64,000 nt of DNA from contig CM052359.1 of assembly GCA_028551475.1 (NCBI GenBank), positions 21,081,583 to 21,145,582 of the forward strand. The letters run 5' to 3'. Made by a program: the position numbers and the translations under genes. The stretch's first letter is position 1. Every line of letters begins with the position of its first letter. Under the pieces are notes generated by a model. That model was not told the DNA's origin, ran no database searches, and saw only the letters and a program-made list of their open reading frames with translations. Origin of the DNA: Casuarina equisetifolia. Its lineage: Eukaryota > Streptophyta > Magnoliopsida > Fagales > Casuarinaceae. Of this stretch, positions 22,860 to 35,101 are shown in pieces.

Positions 22860-24430
22860 CTTCTTGTCACTAAACAATATTGTTAATGGTGAAAAATGTC
22901 ACGTCAACACAGAGCACATCAGTCATATCAACATGAAGTGCCACATCGACCCTAATCATCATGAAAAAAAAAATATTCCATTATATATCTAAATTACTAT
23001 TTAAAAATTATCTAAATTAAATTTAACTTGATTTGATTTGATTTAAATTTATAAATTATTTTTAATTATAATTTTTTTTCTATATATAAACATGAATCTA
23101 TTTATGTAATCATTAAAAAAAAATTCAAAAATTTTAAAAATATAAGATTCTAATTTCCTTCTCTTTCTCTTCTCCCATAAACCCACAATATTTCATCCAT
23201 GAATCCTTCCATTCTTTCAAATATAAAATGTGTTTTCTTTGTGTGAACTTGCAAGACCTAGTATGCTTGTTTTTGTTCCATGTAACATGTAACATATCTG
23301 ACATGGACGCTAATCGAGGCCTAAAATACGTCATGATTAGTACTTGTGAACCTTCCTTAACCCAACAGCAATAGAAGTTCCATAAACACATTGGTGAATT
23401 TGGCAGGTTCATCTTTTAAATGGAACGTGAAGAATGAAAGTTGTCCAACTTGATTGCCTAACCAAAGGCTTGATTATTGTTTGCTCTCTATCTGTTTCCC
23501 CACCTCCGGTATTCTGTTTCTGGGTTAGCTAAATATCTGTCAGATGTCAAAAGATTGTACATTTTGTTTGAATAATAGAAGAGCTGTTTGAACTAAGTTT
23601 CATGTGTGATATTTTTCCTATATTTTAGAGCTATATGCTCGTAGAAGGTGCCATAAGTTGGCAGCTAGAACAGATTGAGTTTCTTTTTCAAAAGTTTTGT
23701 GCCATAAGTTGTCAAAAAAATGAATAACTCGATGAGGCCACGTACATTTTCTATAAATATAATAATAAATAAATAAATAAATAAATAAACAAAGAAAGTA
23801 CTGCTATGATTGCTATCCTCGAATTCAGCTTGCTTATAAATCAGGCCCTCAAATGGTTTTCAGCTTGAATTGTTTATTGATAGCATTAACACTTATTTTT
23901 TCAAATGAAGCTCACTTCCTTCTGAACCTTGTTTATACTTAAGTCTACTGTTATGATTATTGAAATGCCATACTTTATGTGAATATTACCAAATATCATA
24001 AACTTGTTTATACTTAAGTCTATTATTTCTTAATTTTTTTAATATATATACACATCCAAATCATATAGTAAGTGTTGAGCCTAAGATTAAAAATTCCATG
24101 ACCTATTAATTTACTACTAAGCTAATAAGTTATCATGATTATTTTCTATCTACTATACAATTTAAGCTATCATAAACTCTTATTTACTTCAAAGCTCATA
24201 ATCGTAGGCAAACCTTTTGAGCCGGTGTTGGGTGTGTTTGAGATTTAAAGAACTTGGTTTTGGACCTTCTTTTTCTGGAAAAAAAAAAAAAAAGGTTTTC
24301 AATCTCATGATAATGACATAGTAAAGCATATTGGAATGTTGACGTTACTAAAACACATGGCTTGGTAATTTCGTGAATCTCTCCACAGAAAGAACGTTGG
24401 CGGGGAAATCCTCTTATCACAAGGAGAGGG
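22860..24430. other. AT-rich spacer
   Basis: No gene was seen. Features are simple: very AT-rich sequence at 22,965-23,150, an (AAAT)n microsatellite at about 23,760-23,790, and AT-rich DNA up to about 24,180. Confidence 0.5.
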
Positions 24431-24438
24431 TATAAAAG
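24431..24438 (+). promoter_or_regulatory. TATA box for the membrane-protein ORF
   Basis: TATAAAAG lies 187 bp upstream of the ATG at 24,618, in a shift from AT-rich spacer to GC-richer sequence. Confidence 0.5.
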
Positions 24439-24617
24439 TAAATGAGACACACGGAATTCAAATTCGATCTCAAACGCTATATAGTTGCCGTCTCCATTCT
24501 TCCAACGGCTATGATCAAGAAACACCCAGCAATCGGCTTTGATCTTTGTGATCCTGAGAATTGAAGCGCAATCTCTCCCTTTTTGTGTCGGTTCCAAGCA
24601 TCGTGCTTTCTCCTTCA

Positions 24618-25316
24618 ATGGACGGCCGGAGCCGCCCAGTGGCCTCCGTGAACGTTTTCATGCACAGTTTCATTAACGCGCTCTCCACGGCTTTCACGGG
24701 CAGCCACAAGACCCGGTCCTCTCCTCCTAAAACTCCGCCCGTCGTCGTGCGCCTCGGAAAGATCCTACATAAACGCCGCAAGGGACCTAAGGAAACGGAG
24801 TGGAACCGTCGCGCAGCCCATGGGCGGGACCGTGTAGGGTCAGATTTCGGCTCGATGGAGTGGGGCCCAACTCAGAACCCCCTGATGACGGGGTCGAATC
24901 GAGTCTCTGCCGATTCTTCAACCCGAGGATCTGGTTTTTGTTTCTCTTCGGTCTTAAGAGAACCTGTGCCGTACACCGTAGTTCTAATCTTGGTGATCGT
25001 TTCCGTCCTTCTTTGTGTTTCTTGGCGTTTTTCAAACGTATCGGGGGCGAAACACCTTGTACGGTCACGGACTGGATGGGGACTCCGGGCAATCCCGCTG
25101 GTCCTCACGCTCGTCTTGCATTGCTTGTCGGCCTCGGAGATTTCCAAAATCAAAGCCCAGATCTATCCGCCCGGTGCCGATCACAGCGGTTCAAGCAAGG
25201 AGCGGTCATCTTTGAAGAAAGGGTCGTTCATACCTTGGGCTCTTGCCGCTTTGATCTTCTTCTTACTTGTCATATCATATTACCAATCGAAGATCAGAAT
25301 TGGCCTGTTTGTCTAG
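24618..25316 (+). CDS. Unrecognised small membrane protein (232 aa)
   Basis: I do not recognise this protein. The first ATG (24,618) is in fair context (tcaATGG). The N-terminal third is basic, with Ser, Thr, Pro and Arg, and contains VFMHSFINALSTAFTG followed by KILHKRRKG. Three hydrophobic segments follow: VPYTVVLILVIVSVLLCVSW (about residues 117-136), AIPLVLTLVLHCLSA (about 158-172) and FIPWALAALIFFLLVISYY (about 205-223). The last two are separated by a hydrophilic loop, and the protein ends in a short basic tail. The local rise in GC, a correctly placed TATA box and the hydrophobic spacing argue for a real gene. A second forward frame is open for 181 codons over much of the same region, so a frame error or misassignment is possible. 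No intron is needed. Confidence 0.5.
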   Translation: MDGRSRPVASVNVFMHSFINALSTAFTGSHKTRSSPPKTPPVVVRLGKILHKRRKGPKETEWNRRAAHGRDRVGSDFGSMEWGPTQNPLMTGSNRVSADSSTRGSGFCFSSVLREPVPYTVVLILVIVSVLLCVSWRFSNVSGAKHLVRSRTGWGLRAIPLVLTLVLHCLSASEISKIKAQIYPPGADHSGSSKERSSLKKGSFIPWALAALIFFLLVISYYQSKIRIGLFV

Positions 25317-26371
25317 TTCTTTTTTTCCTTCACAACTCTGCTTGATTTTCGTTAACATTGATACTTGTAAAGCATTGGTACTGCATCCTGTTAGTTTTAA
25401 ATTGGACAGGATATAAATTTTTGTTTTTTTTTTTTCTTGGGTATTCTCTCTGGAAGTAATTTTCTAAAACTTTCCATGTAAATTTCTAGTTTCTTTAGGT
25501 TAGAGAAATGTTTAGTTTCAATCTTTTGCACACCAATTGTTTGATCGATGCGAGAAATTCTTTTTTAATGCATGCAATAATATGTGATGTTATATGTAAT
25601 GGTTTCTTCATTTATTGGTTCGATTTATGCTTACATATTAAGCCGAGATCAACGCGGTCTGATGGAGAAGCTCGATCTTTACAATGAGAAGATTTAACCT
25701 TCGTAGATCTCTAAAAGAGGGGTGGAAGTGGGAAGAGGGAGTAATGGTCAATGAAGTCCTGGGTAAAAATGGACATTCCTTAATTTCTAATTATTCACAA
25801 AAGAAGGATCTCTCTGAGATTATACCTCAAAACTTTTTAACATAGCCAAGGCTGCACTATTTGTTCCCACGCTGTAGGACGACAAGACATGTTCTAGATA
25901 AAATAGCCAAGGCTTCACTATTTGTTCCCACGCTGTAGGGACAAGAAATGTTCTAGATAAAATGGCCACGGCTTTTCAAGCCAAATGGGAGAATGGAATT
26001 GATTGTCGCCTCATCAGTATGTGTAACTTGGCAAATAATAGCATTAAATACTTACAAGAGGTAGAAATGAATTGAGAGCAAACGAGTCTTCTTCATGTTG
26101 CGAACCATGCTAAGACTGATCAAAAGAACACATTGAGAACCCAAAGAATCGCAATCTTTTTCAATTTTGATCAAACTCAAGCATTGTCAAATAATCAGCG
26201 GATGCCACGTCTCTTTACAACAAGATTTTGCAATTAACAAAAGAATGTGATAATCTCAGCCCAAAATCAGAAGGCTTGAAACCAGTAAAGAGAAAAAAGA
26301 ATTAAGGGGAAAAACGACAATTGGGTCAAGGAATGAAAAAAAGGGAATTCCAAGACGCATTTACAAAAATT
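25317..26371. other. Spacer between the membrane-protein ORF and GHR1
   Basis: No gene was recognised. It holds the 61-bp tandem duplication listed separately. The right end is probably the 3' UTR of GHR1. Confidence 0.4.
25844..25963. repeat. 61-bp perfect-boundary tandem duplication
   Basis: AGCCAAGGCTGCACTATTTG starts at 25,844 and again, with one change, at 25,905. Both copies run through TTCCCACGCTGTAGG to TTCTAGATAAAAT. Copy 2 is 2 bp shorter. The start of a third, degraded unit (GGCCACGGCTTTT) follows at 25,964. Confidence 0.85.
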
Positions 26372-29300
26372 TCAAACAGATATAGTGCAAAGATCATCCA
26401 AGACTTGTCTGATGTTAGGCCTCTCATTTACAGGGAGAATACACCTGAGTGATATTCCAAGCAATTCATCCATTGCTCTGGAAGGTTCTTCCCCACCTGC
26501 AATGTCTCTGTCAATACAGTCCATTCTCCTTCCTTCCTGATCACATAGTTGAACCCAATCTGTAAGGTCAACAGCCCCCGACTGGCCTGATATTATATCA
26601 CCAGCACTTCTCCTAGTTAACAGTTCCATTACAATCACCCCAAGTGCGTAGACATCAGCCTTGAATGATGGGACTGGTTTAACAGCAGAAGCAAGTTCTG
26701 GAGCACAGTATCCAAGCGCTCCCAGATTTAATATTTGCTCTGCTATGCCGGCTGAGGTCATGAGGCGATGGAGACCATAATCAGTAAGGCGGGCATTGTA
26801 ATCAGGGCCTTCCAAGACAATATTTGTTGGCTTCAGGTTTCCATGGGGCAACCCTCTATCATGAAGATGCAACAGGCATCGAGCAACTTCCATGGCAACT
26901 TTTAGTCTTTGACTGAATGATAACGGGGAGTATCTCCGAGGTGTGCTTTCTGCGCAATATATATTGAAAAAAATACTCAAAACTAAGAGAAATCTCATTG
27001 CATGTCAAATATTTCCTGCACACACAAGTGTAAAAGCACGTGTAAATCAAGATGCCAGACCATGATAGGTCGGAACCCAATTGTCTGTCCTAACAGGCTG
27101 CTAAAAGGCTTGCAGCCTAGGAGACCTCAAAAACTAAAGCCTGCAGTCTTCCAACTTCTGGGATATTTCAAACACCAGGAAAGTAGCTATTGGCAGCGTT
27201 ATATACACAATTGCAAGTAGCTCCGTCAACCACAGAAGACGACACAAGTTGACAAGCATTAAACATGTCCTAGGACATATTTAAAAATCATATGAGACAC
27301 CATCCAATGATAGACTGGCAGCTTCTACATCATTTTTATCTTTACTTGTCACCACCAATCATTTCTTAAGTATGTGCCTTTACTGACTCCCTGGCTCAGC
27401 GCAGAATTGCAGGCAGAAGGGTCATCGGATGCACCATGAAGCCAGAGTTCAGTACTACATGGCATTTGTACCCATCCATTTTTTGATATTGTGTCCAATT
27501 GTCCTGTCGTTATTCAAATGCCCCAAAATTGCAGTCCTAACATACCATGCTATAATTGTTCATTTTTGCATTAGGAAAATTAGATGAAAACTTTGTAAAA
27601 GAACTTAGAATATCTAAGCAAGATAAAGAAATAGCAAGTGGACTTGCTGATGATCAACTTCAAGTGCTCACAAATATATTCGTATATACATACCCACTAA
27701 TAATACAAAACAGTGCATATCCATATCTGTGTCTATATTCGTATATACATACCCCATCAACAATAATGAACAGTGCATCCATATCCGTGTCCGTATTCAT
27801 ATATATGTACCCATTAACAATAACAAACAGTGCACCCATATCTGTGTCTATATATATGTGCATGTCTGCACATTGAACCAAACCAACTCAAGTAAAAATT
27901 TAATGCATACCATGGCCCCAAATAGCAAACTAAGCTATAGTCCTACTACTGGAGTTGGTGGCAAACCACGTCTGCATCCCCATCCCATGCATCTTAAGTA
28001 ACTGTGCGTTAGACCAAGGTTGCATGCAAGGCAACCCAACTCCCCGAGTAAATAAAAAACTTATTAAACCCCAGATTCTATGTTGAAAACTAAAATGTTG
28101 ATCATAAATCGATTTAACCATCTGCGAGTAAAGCCAAAGTTTTATAGGAAATAAGTCTCCCACAATGCCCAGCCTACATCAGTAACTAAACATATCTACA
28201 GATTAACAGATAGCAAACCAGGATCATTCCAAACCACTATGCAATCTATATTCTTTCACACATCATGATCTACTGATCAGATGAAGTGGAATACACAATT
28301 TTCCTCTACTGTCCATAAATAACAAATCTTAAGTCATCTAATTCAAGGTTTCCCACAGAAACCATTCCCTTTCTTATCATTGTATTGTCAAGAAACAAGC
28401 ATCTGGATTAATTACACCATTGGCATCAAATTACCAAGTAAAAATTATCCAAAATACAGCGTTACATAAAAGCCGCAGCTTAGTACAGGCTTAATTAGAG
28501 ATCTATGACCTTGGGTACACTTGAACAAAATATACAGGACCTCCCTTCCAGTTTTATTAGGCACACCTAGATAAATCCAATTGTTTGTTTTCACTAATTG
28601 CAAAAGCTTAAAGTGAAATATAAAGCAAGGAAAAGTTAATATTTTGCAACACAAGAGAAGCTACTTTGGTATGAAACAACAAATCAGAAGTTCCAACCGG
28701 CCATCTTTATATCCACTTAGAAGTCAAAATGAGAATTTTTCTAACAATGGATAAAAATGAATGAGTCAGATGTGGATAGCAACTCAACACAACACTGAAA
28801 AAGGAATAAACGACTTCAATAAAAAATAACTGCCCACTACAAGTTAATTGAGAATGGTTGCCATTAACAATATGTGATACCAGTTTCCCCAAAGCACTAT
28901 TAGCTATGGGACTATTGGTACATACAGGGTCATAAAGCTAGCAGATCAATTTGATATCAAAAGGCAAAGCTCTGCCCTAGAGGACCATTACAGGTCAACA
29001 ACCTGAGCATGGACTAGCATTGACATACACTTAAAAGTTCCTCCCAAGATTGACAAATATATGCTAAAGAAAGCATACAACAGTAACTATGTACCAAGCA
29101 TTAAATTCTTTATATGAGCTCGACATACATACAAAGACAATTACATGGACTTGACTGAAAAAAGAAAATAATAAAAAGTGACATCAGAAATAAGCCCATC
29201 AATATTAGTGTGTGTGCGCGCACGTGATGGGGATTGGGGGGGTAGGGATGGAGTGAGCTATTTGAATATTTTAAGGGCTCTTACCATAAAGATGCAGGGC

Positions 29301-32300
29301 TAAGCTATCCCCGTGAATATAATCTGCTAAAAGTAGCCTCTCTTGTTCTCTGGGACCCCAATAGTATGCTCGTAATGGAACAATGTGTGCATGTCTTATA
29401 GAGCCAATTCTTTTAGCTTCCCTCGCAAATTCTTTCTTATGCTTGACAAGTCCCACCCGTAACCACTTCACAGTCAACATATGTCCACTATCTAGAGTAG
29501 CTTTATATAGAGTGCCATGGCTACTTCTACCAAGTACCTCTGCTGGAGCACGAGATAAGTCCTCAGCAGTAAATGCCAGTGAACCATCCAGGAAGGACAG
29601 TTCTCCAGCCAACCTATCTGGTGAATAGACATCTAACATCACAGGTTGTTCAGAAGCCTCCACAAAACGAGGTGAGGAAGACAATGGGGAACCTGGAGAG
29701 GACTTCCTTCCAGATGTAGCAGGAGGATTATCTAGGACATTAGGATTCAGGGATGCTGAACTAGCAGCTAATCCCTCAGATATTTTATGTTCCCCAGGTT
29801 CAGTTACGAACTCAGTCTGCCCAGGTAATGCCCTAGAATTTGAAGTCAGCAAGTGATCGGTAGAAAAACTGAGGGAAGTTGGTGGGGCTTGAACATCTCT
29901 CTGAAACTTAAAGAGGGAAGGCCGGGTAAATCTTCCTAACTTGACATCTCTTCCTGTATCTTGATCACTAAATCCATTTCTTCCACGGAATTCTTTAAGG
30001 TGTGCCTGATGATAAGCCACTAGAACAAAAACAATCATTGCAGCAGCACCAATGGAAGCAAGAATGATCGCTAACTTTATACTCCCTTTAGAACTATGAT
30101 GTTTTCCTTCAGGAGAAATATGATTTGGAACAAAAGGTACGGCAAAGTCATGGGGAAAGCTGAGCATCTTATTTCCAGGACGAAATGAAGACATAGGAAA
30201 CCTTTTCAAATTTTCAGGAACTTTGCCTCTTAGATCATTATAGGATACATTGAATACATTTAAGCTGAATGGAAGCTTATCAGGGATTTCACCTACAAAT
30301 CCGTTTTGAGATAGATCAAGATACTCCAGGCCATCAAGTTTATTCAGTGCACCTGGTATCTGTCCTGAAAATGCATTCTTTGCTAGATTCAATAATTTAA
30401 GACTTGCCATTTTTTCTATATCTGATGGCAAGGAACCGTTCAAGGAATTATTAGAGAGATCCAGATACTCCATTTTCCCATCTGTACTTTCAACTAATAA
30501 TTCACTTGCACGAGAACCTGGAAAAGGAATCGGTCCTGAAAAATTGTTTCCAGAAAGATTCAGGCTTATCAAGGTAACTGAAGTAAAGAGACTGCCAGGA
30601 ACTGGCCCTGTTAGATCATTTAAACTGAGGTCAACTGCTGACAGGCTAGGATGGGTCCCCAGTGTTGAAGGCAAGGTACCAACTAGCGAATTATTACTGA
30701 GAATAAGACTGGTTATCCTATCAAACTGTGATGTCAAGTCTGGAAAGCTTCCAGACAGTTTGTTTGAACTCAAATCAAGGACCTGTAGTGTAGCCATCCA
30801 ATTCTGCATAATGGAGATGTCACCACTTACCATATTTCTGCTTAAGTCCATTATTACACAACTTCCTGTCAAAGTGGGCAGAGAGCCTGAAAAACCATTT
30901 GAGGAGAGATTCAAAACTTTCAAAGTTGTGGAGTTAATTCCAAGAATTGAACCTGTACACGACAAATGGAGAAAACGGATTATTTTTGGTAGACAGTTGA
31001 CCTCGTATTCAGATAAACAAAACTAAACATACTACTACCAATTTGTAACAGGATGCAATTCCAATTATTGACAAGTATGGAAGAAATAAATGATATAAGC
31101 ATGCATAGATTGAAAAGAAAATATTCTCCAGGAAACATTTCAGAAAATCAGAAAAGAGAAACTTCAAAACATGAAGGTAGTATAAACATAAGAAAACTCA
31201 GCAAAGATACCCAACATAAAGAGATGATAGGTATTCTGTGTAATTTCTTAAAATCTTACCCACAAGCTATATTGGTTATTTACTCACAGTGGTTAAAGTC
31301 CAGCAGCAGAAAACTAAAGGAGGACAATTTGAGGTAGTGGCAAGCATACAAGAATTTTTTTTTTTTTCCCTCAACACACATATGTTTAGTGATTGTTATT
31401 GGTTTTTAAAGAACTTATTCCCCTAGTGACATTGGGCAGATTTGGAAACCAGCCCGAAATATGTGCCTTGAAGGGCGAGTGCTAAGGCAAGGGTTTAGGA
31501 TTTATAGATGGTTAACTGGTTGAGTTTTACAGGTAGTTTATATCTGGATGTAGTGGCAGCCCACCCTTTCCTTTATAAGCAGGTAAGTCTAGGTCACCTT
31601 CATTTACTTTAATATTTACACCCTGACAGACAGCTTAAAAGCTTATAAGTACCCAATTGCAAGCATGCCATTTGGTGTGATGCACATCTCAAAGCTTGGC
31701 CATTGTTTGATATCAGCATCTAATCTTCATCTAATTTACTTTTTGCAAAGCACAGAAGACGCTATTTTTACTGAATGTTAAAAATAACCTAGAGCTACAG
31801 GCCTACCATGGAATCTTTTTCTTGAATTTATCAAAAAGTGAATTTAAGTTCTCTTGACCTCAAATCAGGTGGTAAAAGGCAGTTCGGGTTGGTATAAATT
31901 TTAGAGCTGAATCTTGTCATAGAAATGTAAGGTCTCTCCTTGTGGAAATATAAGTTTGTTAAAACATCATTTTTAATTGTGAACTTTTGTCAGAATTTAC
32001 AACAATAAAACACACTTTTTATCTTACTTCATAGTTTGTAGTATTACTTGAAGAATTTGTTGTGTTTACACCTAAACTCTTCAAGTTTATGACTCAAGAG
32101 AGGGACCTATGACTCTCAGCTTTTGGACCCACTAACTCCGACAACACTTTTCATACGCATACGCATAAAATATCTTAAGGCCCCAGAAACTGGAAAGCAA
32201 AGAAAAACACAAATGCAACACCACTTCCAAGAATCTAAGGCCTTGGGCGCTAAGCTTGGGCAAAAGGGGCTGGATCATACATAGTAACGTTACCTCAATA

Positions 32301-33435
32301 TATGCGTTAAATGTAAAAAACCTCGGACCTCGTGGCAGCACAACAATATAAGACACCCCTTAACATAAGGCCCGTTGACTTAATACCTCAATTTCCAACA
32401 TGTTATATTAACAAAATTGACCACACAAACACATTCTCTCTAAGAAAAGCTTTCGCTCAACCAAGGGGTAATTAGTATAAGGTACATATCTTTACCTGTA
32501 AAGCCATTGCGACTAAGATCCAACTCCTCCAACACAGAACTTTCTAGCAACTCCCCCGATACCTTCCCACTCAAACGATTACCTCCCAACCTCAAAAGAC
32601 GTAATTTCAGCCGTGACCCAAAAGAAGGTAGCTCTCCACTAATCTGATTATCTCCCAAATCCATGACCTCCAAGTTGCTGAACAACCCTATGGATTCATT
32701 TTTGAAAAACCCACCATCCAATTTGTTGTGACTCAAATTCAAATGCCGAACAGTATTAGCCAAGCTGGACATATTCTCTAAACTCATCGAAATCCCACCG
32801 AAAAACATGTTGTAACTCAAATCTAGATACTCCACATTTCTCAACTCCGATAACACGACCGTAATGTCACCCTCGAGCCGATTTCTATGCAAATCCAAAG
32901 CTTTCAGCTGCTGCAAGTTCCGAATTCCACTCGGAAAATTGCTGGAGAAGTTGTTGACAGACAAATTCAGGTAATTCAGTCCCCACAAGTCGTTCATGCG
33001 GGCCGGGATCGGTCCGTAGAACTTGTTATCGGATAGATCCAAATACTGCAAGGTGGTGATGGTTCCAAGCACTGGAGCGACCCGACCACTGAAGTTGTTG
33101 CCAGACAAACTAAGTTTCTTAAGCATTTTGAGCCCGGTGAGAGTGTGAAAGAAGATTTCTCCGGCGAGGCCGAGGCGGTCAAGCACGATTCCGGTGACGT
33201 TGAGGGAGTCGCCATCGCCGTCGCAGATGACTCCATTCCAGGAGGGGCAAGCATTGAGGTTCGAGGAAAGCGGGGACGGGTCCCAGGAGTCCTTAACCTT
33301 CCCGAGCGGGTCATCTCGGATCCCTTTCTTGAATTCAAGTAGAGATCGGAGCTCCGAGTCAGAGATGGAGCAGACAAGTACCGCTAATGAGAGAATGCAG
33401 AAAGAAAAAGTGGTTACAAGGAGTGAGAGATTCAT
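26372..33435 (-). CDS. GHR1: LRR receptor-like pseudokinase, GHR1 orthologue
   Basis: Three exons (33,435-32,496; 30,952-29,285; 26,949-26,372) join in frame (GT-AG) to give 1,061 aa, close to Arabidopsis GHR1. A signal peptide (about residues 1-25) precedes an LRR N-terminal cap (CPSWNGVICDG) and more than twenty leucine-rich repeats (LxxLxLSxNxFSGxIP). A transmembrane helix spans about 604-626, followed by a Ser/Pro-rich juxtamembrane region and a C-terminal kinase fold. The kinase looks catalytically dead. The ATP-binding lysine is present (LTVKWL), but the catalytic loop reads HGNLKPTN where HRDLKxxN is expected. DFG reads DYG and the glycine loop is altered (LGRSSHGTLYK). GHR1 is a plasma-membrane scaffold for guard-cell responses to H2O2 and abscisic acid and for activation of the SLAC1 anion channel. 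The orthology call rests on the joined sequence around LHLYESTPRRYSPLSFSQRL and on overall architecture. Introns are 1,543 and 2,335 bp. Confidence 0.93.
27663..27866. repeat. Minisatellite, 58-59 bp unit, about 3.5 copies, in GHR1 intron 2
   Basis: Units containing CGTATATACATACCC, AACAGTGCA and CCATATCTGTGTCTATATT recur with starts at about 27,681, 27,740 and 27,798. The last copy is degraded into TATATATATGTGCATG. Confidence 0.8.
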
Positions 33436-33569
33436 TGGACCTCAATGTAGAAACGCCCCCCCTACCGATTCATCGAGACTTGGAACGAAAGAGTAGTGTG
33501 GTGTCTATGCGTGAATAAGAGTTCTCCTCGAAACCCTAGAATCACTAAGATTGGCTTCTGCACAGAGAG

Positions 33570-33597
33570 AGAGAAAGAGAGAGAGAGTGAGTGAAAT
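33570..33597 (-). promoter_or_regulatory. CT-rich leader tract in the GHR1 5' UTR
   Basis: On the gene strand a CTCTCT-rich run lies between the TATA box and the ATG, typical of plant 5' UTRs and core-promoter Y patches. A regulatory role is inferred. Confidence 0.4.
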
Positions 33598-33607
33598 GAC
33601 AGCAGGG

Positions 33608-33614
33608 TTTTATA
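33608..33614 (-). promoter_or_regulatory. TATA box of GHR1
   Basis: TATAAAA on the minus strand lies about 175 bp upstream of the ATG at 33,435, directly before the CT-rich leader. Confidence 0.55.
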
Positions 33615-34707
33615 TTTAGGTATACGAAATTGGACGAAATGGAAATGGGTTTAGACTTTAGAGAAGAGTAGGCGACGGAAAATCCGTTAAAAATGGCGGT
33701 TCTGTCAGGTGGAGAGCTTTGGTTGGTGAGGGTGAGTAACTACAGACTGTAAAGGACAAGCTCCTGCAACTCTCTCGCTCTCTCTCTATCTCAGTCTCGT
33801 TCTGTTCCACTCACATGGCTTTCGACGCGGGGACTTTAACGCCGTTATCTGGTCCTGCGTCCTTGTTGTTCTACTGTACCGGAGGTCAATGCTGCTGCAT
33901 ATGCACAGTTGTTGTGCTCGCTAAGAACCGTACAAATCATTTTTTGTCATCTCCACTTATGGATCACTCTTTAATATCCCCCAATAGAAAACAAAATTTT
34001 GGTGGACCATCAATAAATTAATATCTACCTTTTATATATATACATATCTCATCTCATAGTAACTACTATATTTTCATTTCAATAATCAATCATTCATGGC
34101 GCAAGCTGTGGCCAACCAAATTCGGAATTAAAGGAATATTAAAACGCCATCAGTGGCAAGTCCTGCGATCCGAGTTGGGCGCCGTTGCACAAACGGACAC
34201 GCAAGACTAAAATGGAAGGAATGTAGTGGAACACAGCTCAGCGACATGGACGTTAACGCCGTTTATTTGGTCGAGGGGGTGCATGTTTTGCGGTGCTGCA
34301 AATAAAAAATATCATAGACCAAACATCTCGAATTTTAAGGAATTCGGTTCGGGGTTCCATGGAGATTATCACTATTGACTGCCATTTGAATTTTGAAGAA
34401 ATTGGTTTTCACAGGGGGGAAAAAAGAAAAAAGGTTAATTTTAGAGAAAGAAACAAAGGGGCCCAGGAGGATGACTGGTCACTGCAATGGGGATCCAAAG
34501 CAAAAGTCGAAGATGGTGGAGAAGGGTCAAACTTTGGATAACCATAATCTGGGTTTTGGATTTTCATTAGAAAACTCCAAGGTCGATATTTTTTGAGGAA
34601 TCAAACTTCTTAATTTATACTAAATATCTTATTGTTCTATATTGACAAGTAGAAAGTATGTAAATTCTTTTGTCTTCTTTAGACTTTGTTTTTATCTTTT
34701 GAAAATT

Positions 34708-34960
34708 TTATTATTAGTCTAGATAAAGTTAGAAGGCTCAAAGACCTAACCCAAAAGCTAGCTTAAAGGTTAAAGGAATTTTTTTTTAATTTATATTTAA
34801 TCTCAGGGATCTTATTTTTCAATAAAAATTTTTATTATTAGTTTAGATAGAGTTAAAAGTACTAAAGGCTCAACCGAAAAGTAGCTCAAGGATTAAATGG
34901 TCCTCTTTTAATTTATACTTAATCTCATGAATTTTATTTTTTAATGTAAAATTTTCATCT
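34708..34960. repeat. Imperfect tandem duplication, about 124 bp unit
   Basis: ATTATTAGTCTAGATAAAGT near 34,710 recurs as ATTATTAGTTTAGATAGAGT near 34,834. Both are followed by AGGCTCAA, AAAAG..AGCT, a T-run, AATTTATA.TTAATCTCA and TTTTAATT-type sequence. Confidence 0.7.
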
Positions 34961-35031
34961 TCCATAAGATAAAATTCTTAATCATACTTAAATTTAAATT
35001 TGTCTTCCCATTTTATGAAGTAACTTTTGAG

Positions 35032-35034
<3 letters not shown>

Positions 35035-35097
<63 letters not shown>
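35035..35097. repeat. (TA)n microsatellite
   Basis: About 60 bases of uninterrupted TA dinucleotide repeat. Confidence 0.97.

Positions 35098-35101
<4 letters not shown>

Noticed and set aside
24800-25345. 181-codon forward ORF overlapping the membrane-protein ORF
   Set aside because: It has no clear domain and starts inside the other ORF; the overlapping frame with three hydrophobic segments and a placed TATA box is the better candidate, though not proven.
32994-33377. 127-codon minus-strand ORF and forward ORFs over GHR1 exon 1
   Set aside because: Out-of-frame shadows of the LRR coding exon.
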